A stretch of DNA of 64,000 nt from Natrinema amylolyticum (GCF_020515625.1 NZ_JAIWPJ010000003.1:1-64000); one strand, 5' to 3'. Counted from the stretch's first letter, positions 25,838-34,293 are shown. Translations and numbers: made by a program. The notes: generated by a model from the sequence alone, not told the origin.

Positions 25838-25855
25838 GGCATGGTAGACCATGCC
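25838..25855. promoter_or_regulatory. 18-base palindrome upstream of a bat-type regulator
   Basis: GGCATGGT-AG-ACCATGCC is a perfect 8-2-8 inverted repeat, placed six bases before the TATA-like TTTTATCA (25862-25869) of the regulator gene that starts at 25903. It lies in the 190-base spacer between two divergent paralogous regulators, so it is a good candidate operator for one of them. Confidence 0.55.
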
Positions 25856-25902
25856 GGCTCGTTTTATCAGAAAGTGGCCTACCAAGGAAGCGAGAGCAAG
25901 TA

Positions 25903-26559
25903 ATGAGCGTGATTGCAGAATTTCGGATACCATCTGCGGATTTCGAACTCGGACGGATTCTCGACGTCGAGGGGATCACATCCATCGAACTCGAGAATCT
26001 CGTCCCGATCGGTGAGGCGACCGTTCCGCTCTTCTGGATCCACAACTCGACGCGAGACTCGTTTCTCGAGTCCGTCCAACGCCACCCAGCCGTCACCAGC
26101 GCGGCGGAGGTAGACGTGTTCGACGACAGGACGCTCGTCACCCTCGACTGGGACGCGAACCACGATCACCTTTTCGAAGGGATCAGCGAGAGCGGGGGAC
26201 AGCTCTTGAGTGCCGTCGGAACGCCCGAGACGTGGGAGTTCGAGTTGCGATTTCCCGATCACGACGCCCTCAGCGAGTTCAAAACACACTGTGAGGACGC
26301 GCAGATTTCACTGGAGGTGAGGCGCGTGTACAACCCGACGAAACCCGACGCGGGTCCGTGGTACGGGTTGACCGAACTCCAACGCGAAGCGATCATGCTC
26401 GCCGTACAGATGGGATACTACGACATCCCGAGAGACTGTACGACCAAGGAACTCGCGGACGAGCTCGGGATTTCGGATCAGGCCGTGACGGAACGGCTCC
26501 GTCGTGCGATCGCGTCGCTCGTCACGTATACGCTCGTCCACTCCGAATCAGCGGTCTGA
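25903..26559 (+). CDS. bat-type HTH-10 transcriptional regulator, divergent paralogue
   Basis: 218 residues, same architecture as the divergent neighbour. N-terminal half: 'MSVIAEFRIPSADFELGRIL', 'LVPIGEATVPLFWIHN', 'ISESGGQLLSAVGTPETWEFELRF' (in part). C-terminal HTH-10: 'GLTELQREAIMLAVQMGYYDIPRD' (in part) and 'KELADELGISDQAVTERLRRAIASL'. The two proteins share layout but differ at most positions, suggesting an old duplication. A TATA box at 25862-25869 gives a leader of about 15 bases. Confidence 0.88.
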   Translation: MSVIAEFRIPSADFELGRILDVEGITSIELENLVPIGEATVPLFWIHNSTRDSFLESVQRHPAVTSAAEVDVFDDRTLVTLDWDANHDHLFEGISESGGQLLSAVGTPETWEFELRFPDHDALSEFKTHCEDAQISLEVRRVYNPTKPDAGPWYGLTELQREAIMLAVQMGYYDIPRDCTTKELADELGISDQAVTERLRRAIASLVTYTLVHSESAV

Positions 26560-26669
26560 AGCGTCTCGTTCCCTTGTGTATCAAGGCGAATCCACACGGG
26601 GCTCGCAAAGTAATCAGTGAATATGAGCCGGAAACAGGGACGAGGACGAGTCGTCAATGGAGAGCACGT

Positions 26670-27023
26670 ATGACGGACAGTACAGCCGAACAGCGGACGT
26701 CGATCCCTTCCGATAGCGTTCTCTCGGCAATCACCAGCGAACACCGCCGGGCCGTGCTTCGATCGCTGGACCGTACCGATGGAAACGCGATAGCGGTCAG
26801 CGCGCTCACGGACCGGGTCGCCGAAGCGCTTCGAAACGGAGAGGTGCCGGACGACGAACGGCGACGGCGCGTCCGCACAGCACTCCACCACATCCATCTC
26901 CCGAAGCTGGAGGATTCCGGACTGATAGCGTACGACACCGAGACCGGTCAGGTTCGGACCGCGACCGGCGGACTGGACACGGACCTGCGGGCACTGATTA
27001 CGCCGCGCGGTGTCTGCGAATGA
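26670..27023 (+). CDS. small HTH protein, DUF7344-like
   Basis: 117 residues. It has a winged-helix-like layout common to haloarchaeal DUF7344 proteins: 'VLSAITSEHRRAVLRSLDR' (helix 1), a variable middle with 'VSALTDRVAEAL', then 'RRRVRTALHHIHLPKLEDSGLIAYD' (recognition helix and wing; shown in part), the H-H-x-H-L-P-x-L motif being diagnostic. The gene overlaps the next by four bases (ATGA at 27020), so the pair is coupled. Probably DNA binding; targets unknown. Confidence 0.78.
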   Translation: MTDSTAEQRTSIPSDSVLSAITSEHRRAVLRSLDRTDGNAIAVSALTDRVAEALRNGEVPDDERRRRVRTALHHIHLPKLEDSGLIAYDTETGQVRTATGGLDTDLRALITPRGVCE

Positions 27024-27433
27024 CGCGAACACTGACACGTGAAGACCGCTCGATGATGCGCAACGACGAAGCGTTCGAGGCGTTGGCCGACGGTCAGCGA
27101 CGCGAGTTGTTAGTCGAAGTACTGGGATCCGGCCGATATGACGTTCCAGAGTTGTCCGACAGTTCTCAGGAAATCGCTGAAGCGAACCGGGGGTTCCTCC
27201 GCGAGTACCTGTCCACCACTCGAGAGAACAGCGCGGGCGACACGGAACGCATCAGTATGCACCTCGTTCACATCCCAAAGCTCGCTGACGACCGCTTCAT
27301 CGAGTGGAACAGAGACGATCACGTCGTCACGAAAGGACCTCGGTTCGACGAACTGGTGCCCGTTCTCGAACTGATAGACGAGTTACGGGACGATCGTCCA
27401 GCGACGGACGCCGTCGTCACGCTCGGACAGTGA
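27020..27433 (+). CDS. small HTH protein, DUF7344-like, coupled partner
   Basis: 137 residues. Similar winged-helix plan: 'AFEALADGQRRELLVEVLGS' as first helix, a longer insert (about 45-75), then 'ERISMHLVHIPKLADDRFIEW' with the H-L-V-H-I-P-K-L motif, and a C-terminal helix 'ELVPVLELIDELRDD'. The start could also be at the internal ATGs near residue 12, but the ATGA overlap with the upstream gene argues for 27020. The two proteins may act as a heterodimer, which is inferred from coupling only. Confidence 0.75.
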   Translation: MTRTLTREDRSMMRNDEAFEALADGQRRELLVEVLGSGRYDVPELSDSSQEIAEANRGFLREYLSTTRENSAGDTERISMHLVHIPKLADDRFIEWNRDDHVVTKGPRFDELVPVLELIDELRDDRPATDAVVTLGQ

Positions 27434-27695
27434 GAACGGATCGGTGACTAACGAAGCGCGCGGTAACGGAGCGTGTTCCGCTGCGCTGGCGGCACGGGTG
27501 AGTGACGGTCTCACGATAGTCGCTCCTCGCCGACAGCACGCACTATCACATATCAGTCGACCCGTCCGGAGTGAACCGTCGTTCGCCTGGCTGGTATCCC
27601 GGCCGACTCGGGGACCGTCCCGAGGCGACAGCCCTGATCGAAACCGTGTGATCAACCCTCTTAAGTCGGGGACGTGCGAACGACTACCTAGACTG

Positions 27696-27872
27696 ATGCC
27701 CAAGATCAGCGTCGAAATCCCGCAGGAACTCCTCGACGATCTGGACGATCACGTCGGTGAGGACGGCAAGTTCGTCAACCGCAGCGACGCGATCCGCTCG
27801 TCGATCCGGAAGAATCTGGATATCTTAGACGAGATCGACAAACGTCACGACCGCCTCGAGACGGAGGAGTAG
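27696..27872 (+). CDS. CopG-type ribbon-helix-helix protein
   Basis: 58 residues. 'MPKISVEIPQELLDDLDDHV' supplies the DNA-contacting beta strand and first helix, 'FVNRSDAIRSSIRKNLDIL' the second helix with the N-R-S-D/E-A-I-R motif typical of archaeal ribbon-helix-helix proteins. Acidic C-terminal tail. Likely a dimeric DNA-binding regulator. The 262-base gap before it shows a TATA-like 'cctcttaag' about 30 bases before the ATG and no other gene. No toxin gene follows, so it does not look like an antitoxin. Confidence 0.82.
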   Translation: MPKISVEIPQELLDDLDDHVGEDGKFVNRSDAIRSSIRKNLDILDEIDKRHDRLETEE

Positions 27873-27880
27873 TCGGTCAG

Positions 27881-28654
27881 TCAGTCCCGGTCGATCCGCT
27901 GGGCGAACCCGAAGTTCGGTTTGACGTCCTCGACGCGGACGGTGACGGTCTCGCCCTCTGCAGTGTCGGGGACGAATAGTCGGTAGCCGTCGACTGAGGC
28001 CATACCGTCGCCCTCGTTCCCGACGCTTTCGATCTCGACCTCGAGTTCGTCGCCCGACCGCACCGGGGCGGTGAGCCGTCCCTTCCCGATGAAGTAGATT
28101 TCGGAGGACTCGTCGCGGCTGGCCTTCGGCGAGGTCGCGCGGACGTACTGGAACTCCTCCTCGACGTCGGCCCGGAAGTCGTCGACGTCCGGGCCCTCGA
28201 AGACCTTCACGACGAAGTCGCCGCCGCTGTCGAGGAGTTCGACGGCGGTCTCGAAGGCCTGCCGCGCGAGGTGCAGCGAGCGGGCCTGATCGAGCGAGTA
28301 CTCGCCGGACATGTTGGGTGCCATGTCCGAGATCACGACGTCGACGGAGCCGCCGGCGGCGTCGATGACCCGATCGCGAGTCTTGTCTTCGGTCATGTCC
28401 CCGCGGAGCGTCTCGACGTTGTCGTGGTCGTCGAACTCCTTGATCCGCTGGAAGTCGACACCGATGACGTTCCCGTCCGAGCCGACTTCCTCGGCGGCGA
28501 CCTCGAGCCAGCCGCCGGGGGCCGCGCCCAGGTCGACGACCGTGTCGCCGCGATCGATGACGTTCTCGAGCTGGTCGAGCTGTTTGAGTTTGTAGGCCGC
28601 TCGAGAGCGGTAGCCTTCCTGTTTCGCCTTGTTGTAGTAGTGATCTTTTGCCAT
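27881..28654 (-). CDS. rlmE: 23S rRNA 2'-O-methyltransferase RlmE (FtsJ/RrmJ) with TRAM domain
   Basis: 257 residues. It methylates a uridine ribose in the A-loop of 23S rRNA with SAM. 'VVDLGAAPGGWLEVAAEEVG' is the SAM motif I; the catalytic K-D-K-E tetrad fits Lys in 'AAYKLKQL', Asp in 'VVISDMAPNMSG', Lys in 'FVVKVFEG' and Glu in 'ESSEIYFIGKG'. A C-terminal TRAM domain (about 198-257, 'RSGDELEVEIESVGNEGDGMA') is an archaeal addition thought to bind RNA. It starts at 28654 and is convergent with the CopG-type gene (8 bases apart). Confidence 0.93.
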   Translation of the reverse strand: MAKDHYYNKAKQEGYRSRAAYKLKQLDQLENVIDRGDTVVDLGAAPGGWLEVAAEEVGSDGNVIGVDFQRIKEFDDHDNVETLRGDMTEDKTRDRVIDAAGGSVDVVISDMAPNMSGEYSLDQARSLHLARQAFETAVELLDSGGDFVVKVFEGPDVDDFRADVEEEFQYVRATSPKASRDESSEIYFIGKGRLTAPVRSGDELEVEIESVGNEGDGMASVDGYRLFVPDTAEGETVTVRVEDVKPNFGFAQRIDRD

Positions 28655-29015
28655 GAGTCGTTCCTCACGTGGTCGCGGTCTCTCGCGATTCCGAGCGGAG
28701 ATCGCTGACGACCCGAACCGGGTTCCGTCACTCGGGACGGTCGTCGTATTCGTACCACGGATACGGACCAGAAGCGGAAAGACCTGCTGAAAACGATTCG
28801 CGGCGCGACACCGAGAGCGGGTACCCGCTCCGGACCGACGCGATCGGCGAGATCACCGACGAGGAGATCCGGTTGCGCGGAGAGTAGTGAGTAGTAACGG
28901 GGAACCGATCCGCTGTCAAACGACCGACCGAAACGGCCCGCAATCTGCCGACCGCGAGTCCCCGGTCGCGCGTAAAGGGTGGCTTTTTATGGCAACCGTC
29001 CGTACGCCGAGCTAT
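28655..29015. other. intergenic region upstream of PCNA
   Basis: 360 bases between divergent rlmE and the sliding-clamp gene. A 72-codon frame (28669-28887) is open but has an arginine/serine-rich composition and no recognisable features, so it is not called. A TATA element TTTTTATG at 28984-28991 lies about 25 bases before the PCNA ATG. Confidence 0.45.
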
Positions 29016-29759
29016 ATGTTCAAGGCCATCGTGAGCGCCGAAACGCTCACCAGCGCGCTCGATTCGGTGAGCGTTCTGGTCGACGAGTGCAAGATCCACC
29101 TCGAGGAAGACGGGCTGGAGATCCGGGCCGTCGACCCCGCGAACGTCGGGATGGTCGACCTCTCGCTCGATGCGGCTGCCTTCGAGTCCTACGAAGCGGA
29201 CGGCGGGCTGATCGGTGTCGACCTCTCGCGGCTCGAGGATATCGCGGGCATGGCCGACTCCGGCCAGCTCATCCAGCTCGAGCTCGACGAGGAGACCCGC
29301 AAGCTCCACATCCAGATCGACGGGCTCGAGTACACGCTCGCGCTCATCGATCCCGACTCGATCCGCCAGGAACCCGATATTCCGGATCTCGATCTGCCCG
29401 CAGAGGTCGTCCTCGAGGGGAACGACGTCAACCGCTCGGTGACCGCGGCCGACATGGTCTCCGATCACATCGCGCTCGGCGTCGACGAGACGGAGGAGTA
29501 CTTCTACGTCGACGCGGAGGGCGACACCGACGACGTCCACCTCGAGCTCACCCAAGAGGATCTGATCGATATCCAGATCGGTCCCGCTCACTCGCTGTTC
29601 TCGCTCGACTATCTCAAGGACATGAACAAGGCGATTCCGAAAGACACCGAGGTCACCCTCGATCTCGGCGAGGAGTTCCCCGTCAAGATCTACTTCGGCT
29701 TCGCGGAGGGACAGGGACAGGTCACCTACATGCTCGCACCGCGCATCCAGAGCGAGTAG
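29016..29759 (+). CDS. pcn: DNA polymerase sliding clamp (PCNA)
   Basis: 247 residues, the standard archaeal length. It forms the trimeric ring that tethers DNA polymerases and repair enzymes. Two-domain clamp features visible: '[20 protein letters not shown]', '[19 protein letters not shown]', the interdomain loop around '[17 protein letters not shown]' and the C-terminal '[14 protein letters not shown]', which is the usual haloarchaeal ending. The ATG at 29016 is preferred over the in-frame 28887 start because the clamp fold begins there and the TATA box lies just upstream (nearly leaderless). Confidence 0.96.
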   Translation: MFKAIVSAETLTSALDSVSVLVDECKIHLEEDGLEIRAVDPANVGMVDLSLDAAAFESYEADGGLIGVDLSRLEDIAGMADSGQLIQLELDEETRKLHIQIDGLEYTLALIDPDSIRQEPDIPDLDLPAEVVLEGNDVNRSVTAADMVSDHIALGVDETEEYFYVDAEGDTDDVHLELTQEDLIDIQIGPAHSLFSLDYLKDMNKAIPKDTEVTLDLGEEFPVKIYFGFAEGQGQVTYMLAPRIQSE

Positions 29760-29837
29760 CGGTCAGCGTCGGCGACTATTTAAAAATACGATATAGGAAG
29801 GTGAGTGGCTACCCGGCGACTCGTCGTATGCCACCTC

Positions 29838-30158
29838 ATGCCCTCCCCGAACGATTCGACGGACGAGTCGGAGTCAGAGCCAGGAGACGCCGGGTTCGTT
29901 TCGACGTTCGATCCCGACGACGACCGGCCGAGCGAGGCCGTCGTCACCGCCGTCGCGACGCTGTGCGAATCGGAGCCGGCCGAGCTCCCGCCGCTGTACG
30001 AGGTCGTCGATCCGGACGCGCTCGACTCGTTCGTCGAGCACGCCCAGCGGGCCGCCGACGCCGGCACCCACCGGGTGTGGTTCACCTACGAAGGGTTCGA
30101 CGTCGGTGTCAGAACTGACGGCGAGATCCGGATCCGGAACGCGACCGTCGCCAGTTGA
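29838..30158 (+). CDS. HalOD1 output-domain protein
   Basis: 106 residues. After a 30-residue acidic tail, the HalOD1 pattern appears: 'EAVVTAVATLCESEPAELPPLYEVVDPDALDSF' (about 33-65; key features L-P-P-L-Y-x-V-V-D-P-D-A-L) then 'VWFTYEGFDVGVRTDGEIRI'. Stand-alone, without sensor or receiver. An AT-rich 'ctatttaaaaatacg' element at 29776-29790 is a strong TATA candidate. Convergent with the alpha/beta hydrolase gene. Confidence 0.82.
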   Translation: MPSPNDSTDESESEPGDAGFVSTFDPDDDRPSEAVVTAVATLCESEPAELPPLYEVVDPDALDSFVEHAQRAADAGTHRVWFTYEGFDVGVRTDGEIRIRNATVAS

Positions 30159-30177
30159 GCGCGAACGGAATCGCACT

Positions 30178-30216
30178 CGAGTCGGTCTGCGCCGGGTCGA
30201 GCCGCCGACGGACTCG
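30178..30216. terminator. inverted repeat between convergent genes
   Basis: CGAGTCGGTC (30178-30187) pairs with GACGGACTCG (30207-30216) with one mismatch and a 19-base loop. It lies in the 62-base spacer between the convergent HalOD1 and hydrolase genes, so it could act on both transcripts. Confidence 0.3.
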
Positions 30217-30220
30217 CCTT

Positions 30221-31090
30221 CTAGTCCCGCTCCTCGAGAAACTCGAGCAGCGTCTCGTTCACCCGATCGGCGTCCTCGATGAAGAAGAGGTGCGAGCCGC
30301 CCTCGACGAGTTCGAGGCGACTGTCCGCGATCTTCTCCTCGAGCAGCCGCGCGTTCTCGACGGGGACGACCTGATCGGCCGTTCCGTGGAGGATCAGCGT
30401 CGGCACCCGAAGCCCGTCGAGGCGGTCGCTGACGTCGAAGTTCTGGACGGCAGCGGCCTGGGCCTCGCGGGCGGGGTCGTCGGCGTCCTGCTCGAGTCGC
30501 CACTCGAGGATCCGGTCGATCAGGTGCGGGTTCCGGTTGGTGAACCGCTCGTTGAACGCGGGCCGCATCCGGTGGCGGAGCGTCTCTCGCTCGCTGGCCC
30601 CGTCGGGCGTGTCGAACATGTGTTCTTGGGTCTCGTCGGGCACCGGTGCCGCGTCGGGGCCGCCGTGGCTCGTACAGAAGAGCGTCAGCGACTTCGCCCG
30701 GGAGTACTCGATCGCGTAGCGCTGGGCGATCATCCCGCCCATGCTCGCGCCGACGACGTGGGCGTCGTAGATCCCCGCGTCGTCGAGGACGGCCTCGAGA
30801 TCGGCCGCCAGCCCGCCGATCGAGTAGCCGGCCAATTTGAGGAGGACCAGACCGCGGAGCGTCCCGGGAAGCCGCGGAACGAGCGGCGGGAGGCCGGTGT
30901 CCGAGCGGCCGGTGCCCCGGTTATCGGGGGCGACGACGTCGTACTCGTCGGCGACGGCCTCGCGTTGCCAGCGCCACATCCACCGCCCGAATCCGAGTCC
31001 CTGCACGAAGACGACGGGCGACCGACCGTCACCGTCGCTGCGTTCGTACTCGTAGTAGATCGACACGCCGTCTCTCGTCGCCTGTGGCAT
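30221..31090 (-). CDS. alpha/beta hydrolase
   Basis: 289 residues. Classic fold: oxyanion region 'VVFVQGLGFGRWMW', 'DNRGTGRSD', nucleophile elbow 'VVGASMGGMIAQRYA' (catalytic Ser), acid in 'LILHGTADQVVPVENA' (Asp) and base in 'VEGGSHLFFIEDAD' (His). Substrate is not predictable; similar proteins are annotated as esterases, haloperoxidases or enol-lactonases. The N-terminus 'MPQATRDGVSIYYEY' matches the family start. Divergent from the primase gene across a 221-base spacer. Confidence 0.9.
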   Translation of the reverse strand: MPQATRDGVSIYYEYERSDGDGRSPVVFVQGLGFGRWMWRWQREAVADEYDVVAPDNRGTGRSDTGLPPLVPRLPGTLRGLVLLKLAGYSIGGLAADLEAVLDDAGIYDAHVVGASMGGMIAQRYAIEYSRAKSLTLFCTSHGGPDAAPVPDETQEHMFDTPDGASERETLRHRMRPAFNERFTNRNPHLIDRILEWRLEQDADDPAREAQAAAVQNFDVSDRLDGLRVPTLILHGTADQVVPVENARLLEEKIADSRLELVEGGSHLFFIEDADRVNETLLEFLEERD

Positions 31091-31157
31091 ACTCCGGATG
31101 ACGTGTCGAACGCCCTTGAAATCGATCCTCGCGACAGTCGAAGCGGTCCCCGATCGT

Positions 31158-31311
31158 CGGTAATACGATTTTACCCCCGTCGCGGCGGCCGGGAGCCGGC
31201 GGTGACGGCGACGACCGATTTCGATATCGGATCGGTGGACCGGACGCCGCTGATAAAAGACGATTGGGATAATCAGCGCGTTTATCCCGCCGGAGTAAAA
31301 TCGTCTTACCG
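31158..31311. repeat. pair of 20-base inverted repeats in the hydrolase/primase spacer
   Basis: The left arm CGGTAATACGATTTTACCCC (31158-31177) and the right arm GGAGTAAAATCGTCTTACCG (31292-31311) are reverse complements except for two positions, 114 bases apart. The right arm ends on the base before the priL ATG. A TATA-like 'gcgtttatcc' (31278-31287) lies just before it, so the arm spans the transcription start. Confidence 0.6.
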
Positions 31312-32394
31312 ATGCAGCGACTCCACGCCCGGTACCCGTTTCTCGAGGCGGCCCGCGAGTCCGTCGCGACGGAGGCGGTCGATTTAGCGACGGTCGTCGA
31401 GCAGGACCGGGCAGTCGTCGACCGCGCGCGCCAGCGAGTGATTACCGCGCTCGAGGGCGGTGAGACCGGAGACCAACACCGTGACGCCCGCATCGAGTTG
31501 CTCTCCTACCCGGTCGCCCGGGTGCTCGTCTCGATGGTCGGCGAACGCGTGCTCGTCCGCAAGTACGCCCGCGCCGAGGCCGCGACGGCCTACGAGCGGT
31601 TCACCGCGGACATGACCGACACCACCGAACTGAAGAGCGTCGAGACGACGGGGCTGGCGCTCGAGGACCTGCTCACCGAGTTCGACCTGGGAGACGACGT
31701 CCGCGAAACGGGAGACGAGTATCGGATCGACGTCGGCACCTACCTGCCGCTGGCCGAAGACCTGTGGGACGACGAGTGGCGGCTCGTTAATCAGCCGTTG
31801 GAGGCGGGCGAAGTGCCGGTCGACGAGGACGAACTCCTCACGCTCCTGCGAGAGGCGATTCGGGGCCGTATCGAGGACGGGCTTCCGTTCGAGGTCCCCG
31901 AGGCCATCGCGACCGCGCTTGAGGACGACGCCGACGAGATCCGCGAGGTACTGGCCGATCTCGATATGACCCAGGACATCGACACCGTCGTTCCGGATCT
32001 CTTCCCGCCGTGTATGACGGCGCTGCTCGACCAGATTCAGAAAGGCGAACACCTCCCCCATCACTCTCGCTTCGCGATCACCGCCTTCCTGACGAGCATC
32101 GGCATGACTACCGACGAGATCGTCGACCTCTACCGGGTCAACTCGTCGTTCGGCGAGGAGATGACCCGCTATCAGACGGATCATATCCGCGGGGACAGTT
32201 CGCCGACGGAGTACTCCGCGCCCTCCTGTGCGACCATGCAATCCTACGGCGACTGCGTGAACAAGGACGACCTCTGTGAGCGCATTCCCCACCCGATGGC
32301 GTACTACGAGCAGCGGATCGACGACGCCGACGACGAGGAACTAGAAGACTGGCGAGAGAGCGATGACGACGGCCAGTCAGCGAGCGGCGACTGA
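31312..32394 (+). CDS. priL: DNA primase large subunit
   Basis: 360 residues. PriL works with the catalytic PriS subunit to make RNA primers. The [4Fe-4S] cysteines of the C-terminal domain are present: Cys234 (LFPPCMTALL), Cys306, Cys315 and Cys322 (SCATMQSYGDCVNKDDLC). The helical N-terminal half ('ARYPFLEAARESV', 'RDARIELLSYPVARVLVSM') is typical. The last 25 residues form an acidic tail. The gene appears leaderless with a TATA box about 27 bases upstream. PriS is not adjacent. Confidence 0.94.
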   Translation: MQRLHARYPFLEAARESVATEAVDLATVVEQDRAVVDRARQRVITALEGGETGDQHRDARIELLSYPVARVLVSMVGERVLVRKYARAEAATAYERFTADMTDTTELKSVETTGLALEDLLTEFDLGDDVRETGDEYRIDVGTYLPLAEDLWDDEWRLVNQPLEAGEVPVDEDELLTLLREAIRGRIEDGLPFEVPEAIATALEDDADEIREVLADLDMTQDIDTVVPDLFPPCMTALLDQIQKGEHLPHHSRFAITAFLTSIGMTTDEIVDLYRVNSSFGEEMTRYQTDHIRGDSSPTEYSAPSCATMQSYGDCVNKDDLCERIPHPMAYYEQRIDDADDEELEDWRESDDDGQSASGD

Positions 32395-32442
32395 GCACGC
32401 GAACGGTCCGTTCGCGGTCGAATCGGACACGGCACCGATCGG

Positions 32443-32829
32443 TCACTCCTGGGGAGACTCCTCGGATAGTTCGTCGGCTCGTCGTTGAATGTCCCGCAGC
32501 GCCCGTTCCTGTTCGCCGCGGGCGATACCGCCGGACTCGACGTGACGGCCCCCGTACTGCCACGGCGGAATCGCGTCCCAGACGTTCGAGCGATCCTCGT
32601 CATCGGACTCGTCAGCGGACGACGGATCGTCGGTCGCGGCTCGTCGCCACTCGAGGCCGATCGCGAGCGCCGAGAAGACGATCAACCCGCCGATGACGGT
32701 GACCGGGTCGACGATCGATGTCGATCGCACGAACAGTGACGAACCGAGCAACACGACCGTGACAATGGTGGCGACTCGGCCGAGTCGGGATCGATATCGT
32801 CGCGTCGAAGTGTCGTGGGAACGCTCCAT
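32443..32829 (-). CDS. small membrane protein of unknown function
   Basis: 128 residues from the ATG at 32829. Two hydrophobic stretches ('VATIVTVVLLGSSLFV' and 'VTVIGGLIVFSALAIGLEW') suggest a membrane hairpin, followed by an acidic soluble tail with a conserved-looking block 'AIPPWQYGGRHVESGGIARGEQERALRDI' (about 86-114, shown as its key features W-Q-Y-G-G-R-x-x-E-S-G-G). That block recurs in haloarchaeal membrane hypotheticals. Convergent with priL. Confidence 0.68.
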   Translation of the reverse strand: MERSHDTSTRRYRSRLGRVATIVTVVLLGSSLFVRSTSIVDPVTVIGGLIVFSALAIGLEWRRAATDDPSSADESDDEDRSNVWDAIPPWQYGGRHVESGGIARGEQERALRDIQRRADELSEESPQE

Positions 32830-32871
32830 ACCGAATGTCAACTTCCCAATTAGAAAAGCGTACCGACGGTC

Positions 32872-33144
32872 TCAGAACGTTCCCTGGGCGTCTCCGTTGT
32901 CGTCGTCGTCGTTCGTCTCGAGGTCGTCCTCGGACTCGTTCAGGGTGTAGGCCAGCCCGATCCCGACCACGACCATCAGGAGGATAAAGCCGACGATCAC
33001 GCCGACGAGCATCTGCCCACCTTCGGGCGAGAGCGTGCTGTTCTCGGCTCCGTAGGAGGATCCGATGGCGACCATGGCCGCCAGCATCATGGCGACGGCA
33101 CCGACGGCCGCGACGATTTCGATGACCTGTTCGCGTTCGACCAT
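32872..33144 (-). CDS. two-helix membrane protein
   Basis: 90 residues starting MVEREQVIEIVAAVGAVAMM. Two membrane helices: about 8-27 ('IVAAVGAVAMMLAAMVAIG') and 45-66 ('MLVGVIVGFILLMVVVGIGL'), with a short extracellular loop between and an acidic, Asp/Asn-rich C-terminus. It resembles haloarchaeal DUF7472-type membrane proteins. The upstream in-frame extension to 33222 is rejected because the TM helix and MVER start are standard. Same strand as the preceding small membrane gene, 42 bases apart. Confidence 0.7.
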   Translation of the reverse strand: MVEREQVIEIVAAVGAVAMMLAAMVAIGSSYGAENSTLSPEGGQMLVGVIVGFILLMVVVGIGLAYTLNESEDDLETNDDDDNGDAQGTF

Positions 33145-33339
33145 TGACTGATCGCTTTCTTCGGCCCGGTGAAAAGCGCTTCGAAGGGGGCCTCGAGCGG
33201 CGGCCGGAACCGATCGTGTCACAGTGATTGCCGCCGTTAAACGGTCTACTTGCGTCTGCAGGCGAGGGCGTTATTGCCCTCGGTCACCTACCAATGTCGA
33301 ATAGCCAGCCGATTAGCGAATTTCCCCTTCGACGCACCG

Positions 33340-33972
33340 ATGAAAACAACAGCGTCACCGAAAGCACCGCTGCCAGTACCGTCTCCGGACCACCTCACGA
33401 AGCGATCACGCCGGGCGCGCACCGAGCCGATGTCGGTGCTTCCGCTGGGCGACGGCCTCTACGAGGTCGAGTCCGCGAGCGACCACACCTACCTCGTCGA
33501 TCTCGAGGCGGGCAGGTGTACCTGTCCGGATCACGTCTTCCGCGAGGCCCGCTGTAAGCACGTTCGGCGGGTCGCGATCGAGATCACGGAAGGACGGACC
33601 CCGCCACCGGGCGAGGTCGCCGTCGCGTGTCACGACTGCGACGAGGCGATCTTCGTCGACGAGGACGCGACCGCGCCGTTCTACTGCGACGAGCACGCGA
33701 TCGTCCCGGGCGACACCGTCGTCGACCGCGAGACAGGCGACCGCCTCACCGTGGTCGACGTCTCGGAACTGCGGGCCGACGCCGTCGAACTCGAGGCGGC
33801 CGACTGTACCGTCGCCGAGTACGGGACGAACGAGGACTACGATCCCGACGTGCCCGTCGTCGGCGCGGTCTACCATCACGCCACCGTGGCCAGGAACGGC
33901 GTCGTCCCCTCGTCGCTGAAGGTTTACGTCTTCCCGCGGACGCGGCTGCGACGAGTCACCGACTCGGCGTGA
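33340..33972 (+). CDS. SWIM zinc-finger protein
   Basis: 210 residues. The SWIM motif C-x-C-x(n)-C-x-H is clear at about residues 60-75 ('RCTCPDHVFREARCKHVRR'), preceded by 'TYLVDLEAG', a normal SWIM opening. A second cysteine set 'VACHDCDEAIF' and 'FYCDEH' (about 94-118) could make another zinc site. The C-terminal part is a beta-rich domain ('DTVVDRETGDRLTVVDVSE', 'KVYVFPRTRLRRV'). SWIM domains bind DNA or protein. The haloarchaeal versions are common but uncharacterised. Confidence 0.82.
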   Translation: MKTTASPKAPLPVPSPDHLTKRSRRARTEPMSVLPLGDGLYEVESASDHTYLVDLEAGRCTCPDHVFREARCKHVRRVAIEITEGRTPPPGEVAVACHDCDEAIFVDEDATAPFYCDEHAIVPGDTVVDRETGDRLTVVDVSELRADAVELEAADCTVAEYGTNEDYDPDVPVVGAVYHHATVARNGVVPSSLKVYVFPRTRLRRVTDSA

Positions 33973-34010
33973 TCGTCGGCACTCCCACTGCGAGCACTTC
34001 GTCACCGTAT

Positions 34011-34181
34011 TTAGACTGACCGTATCCATACCCAGATCAGCACGGCGAGCGGGCCGAAAAAGAGGACGAGGAACGCGTAGAACAGCAGCGTCGGCAGGAT
34101 CGGCCAGACCAGTATCACGATGATGACCGCCAGGAGCGCGATGATGAGATTCAGGCGGGCGACGATCGCGGATTCGTCCAT
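34011..34181 (-). CDS. 56-residue membrane protein
   Basis: Starting MDESAIVARLNLIIALLAVI at 34181. Almost all hydrophobic, two helices: about 8-27 and 31-54 ('LLFYAFLVLFFGPLAVLIWV'). Only the first six residues and the last two are polar. It resembles tiny haloarchaeal membrane proteins of unknown role. Convergent with the SWIM gene. Confidence 0.65.
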   Translation of the reverse strand: MDESAIVARLNLIIALLAVIIVILVWPILPTLLFYAFLVLFFGPLAVLIWVWIRSV

Positions 34182-34293
34182 ACGGTGTCGGAATGGAATA
34201 TGTAAGGTAAGTATTGTCTTCGAGCGCGAGCCCAATCGGAAGCCGAGACAGGTCCTCTCGAGGGATTCCGACTCGCCACCGTCGATCGACCGG

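Noticed and set aside
28669-28887. 72-codon + strand frame upstream of PCNA
   Set aside because: Basic, Ser/Arg-rich start, no conserved look, and it occupies the divergent promoter region. Left uncalled, though the last 20 codons look somewhat protein-like.
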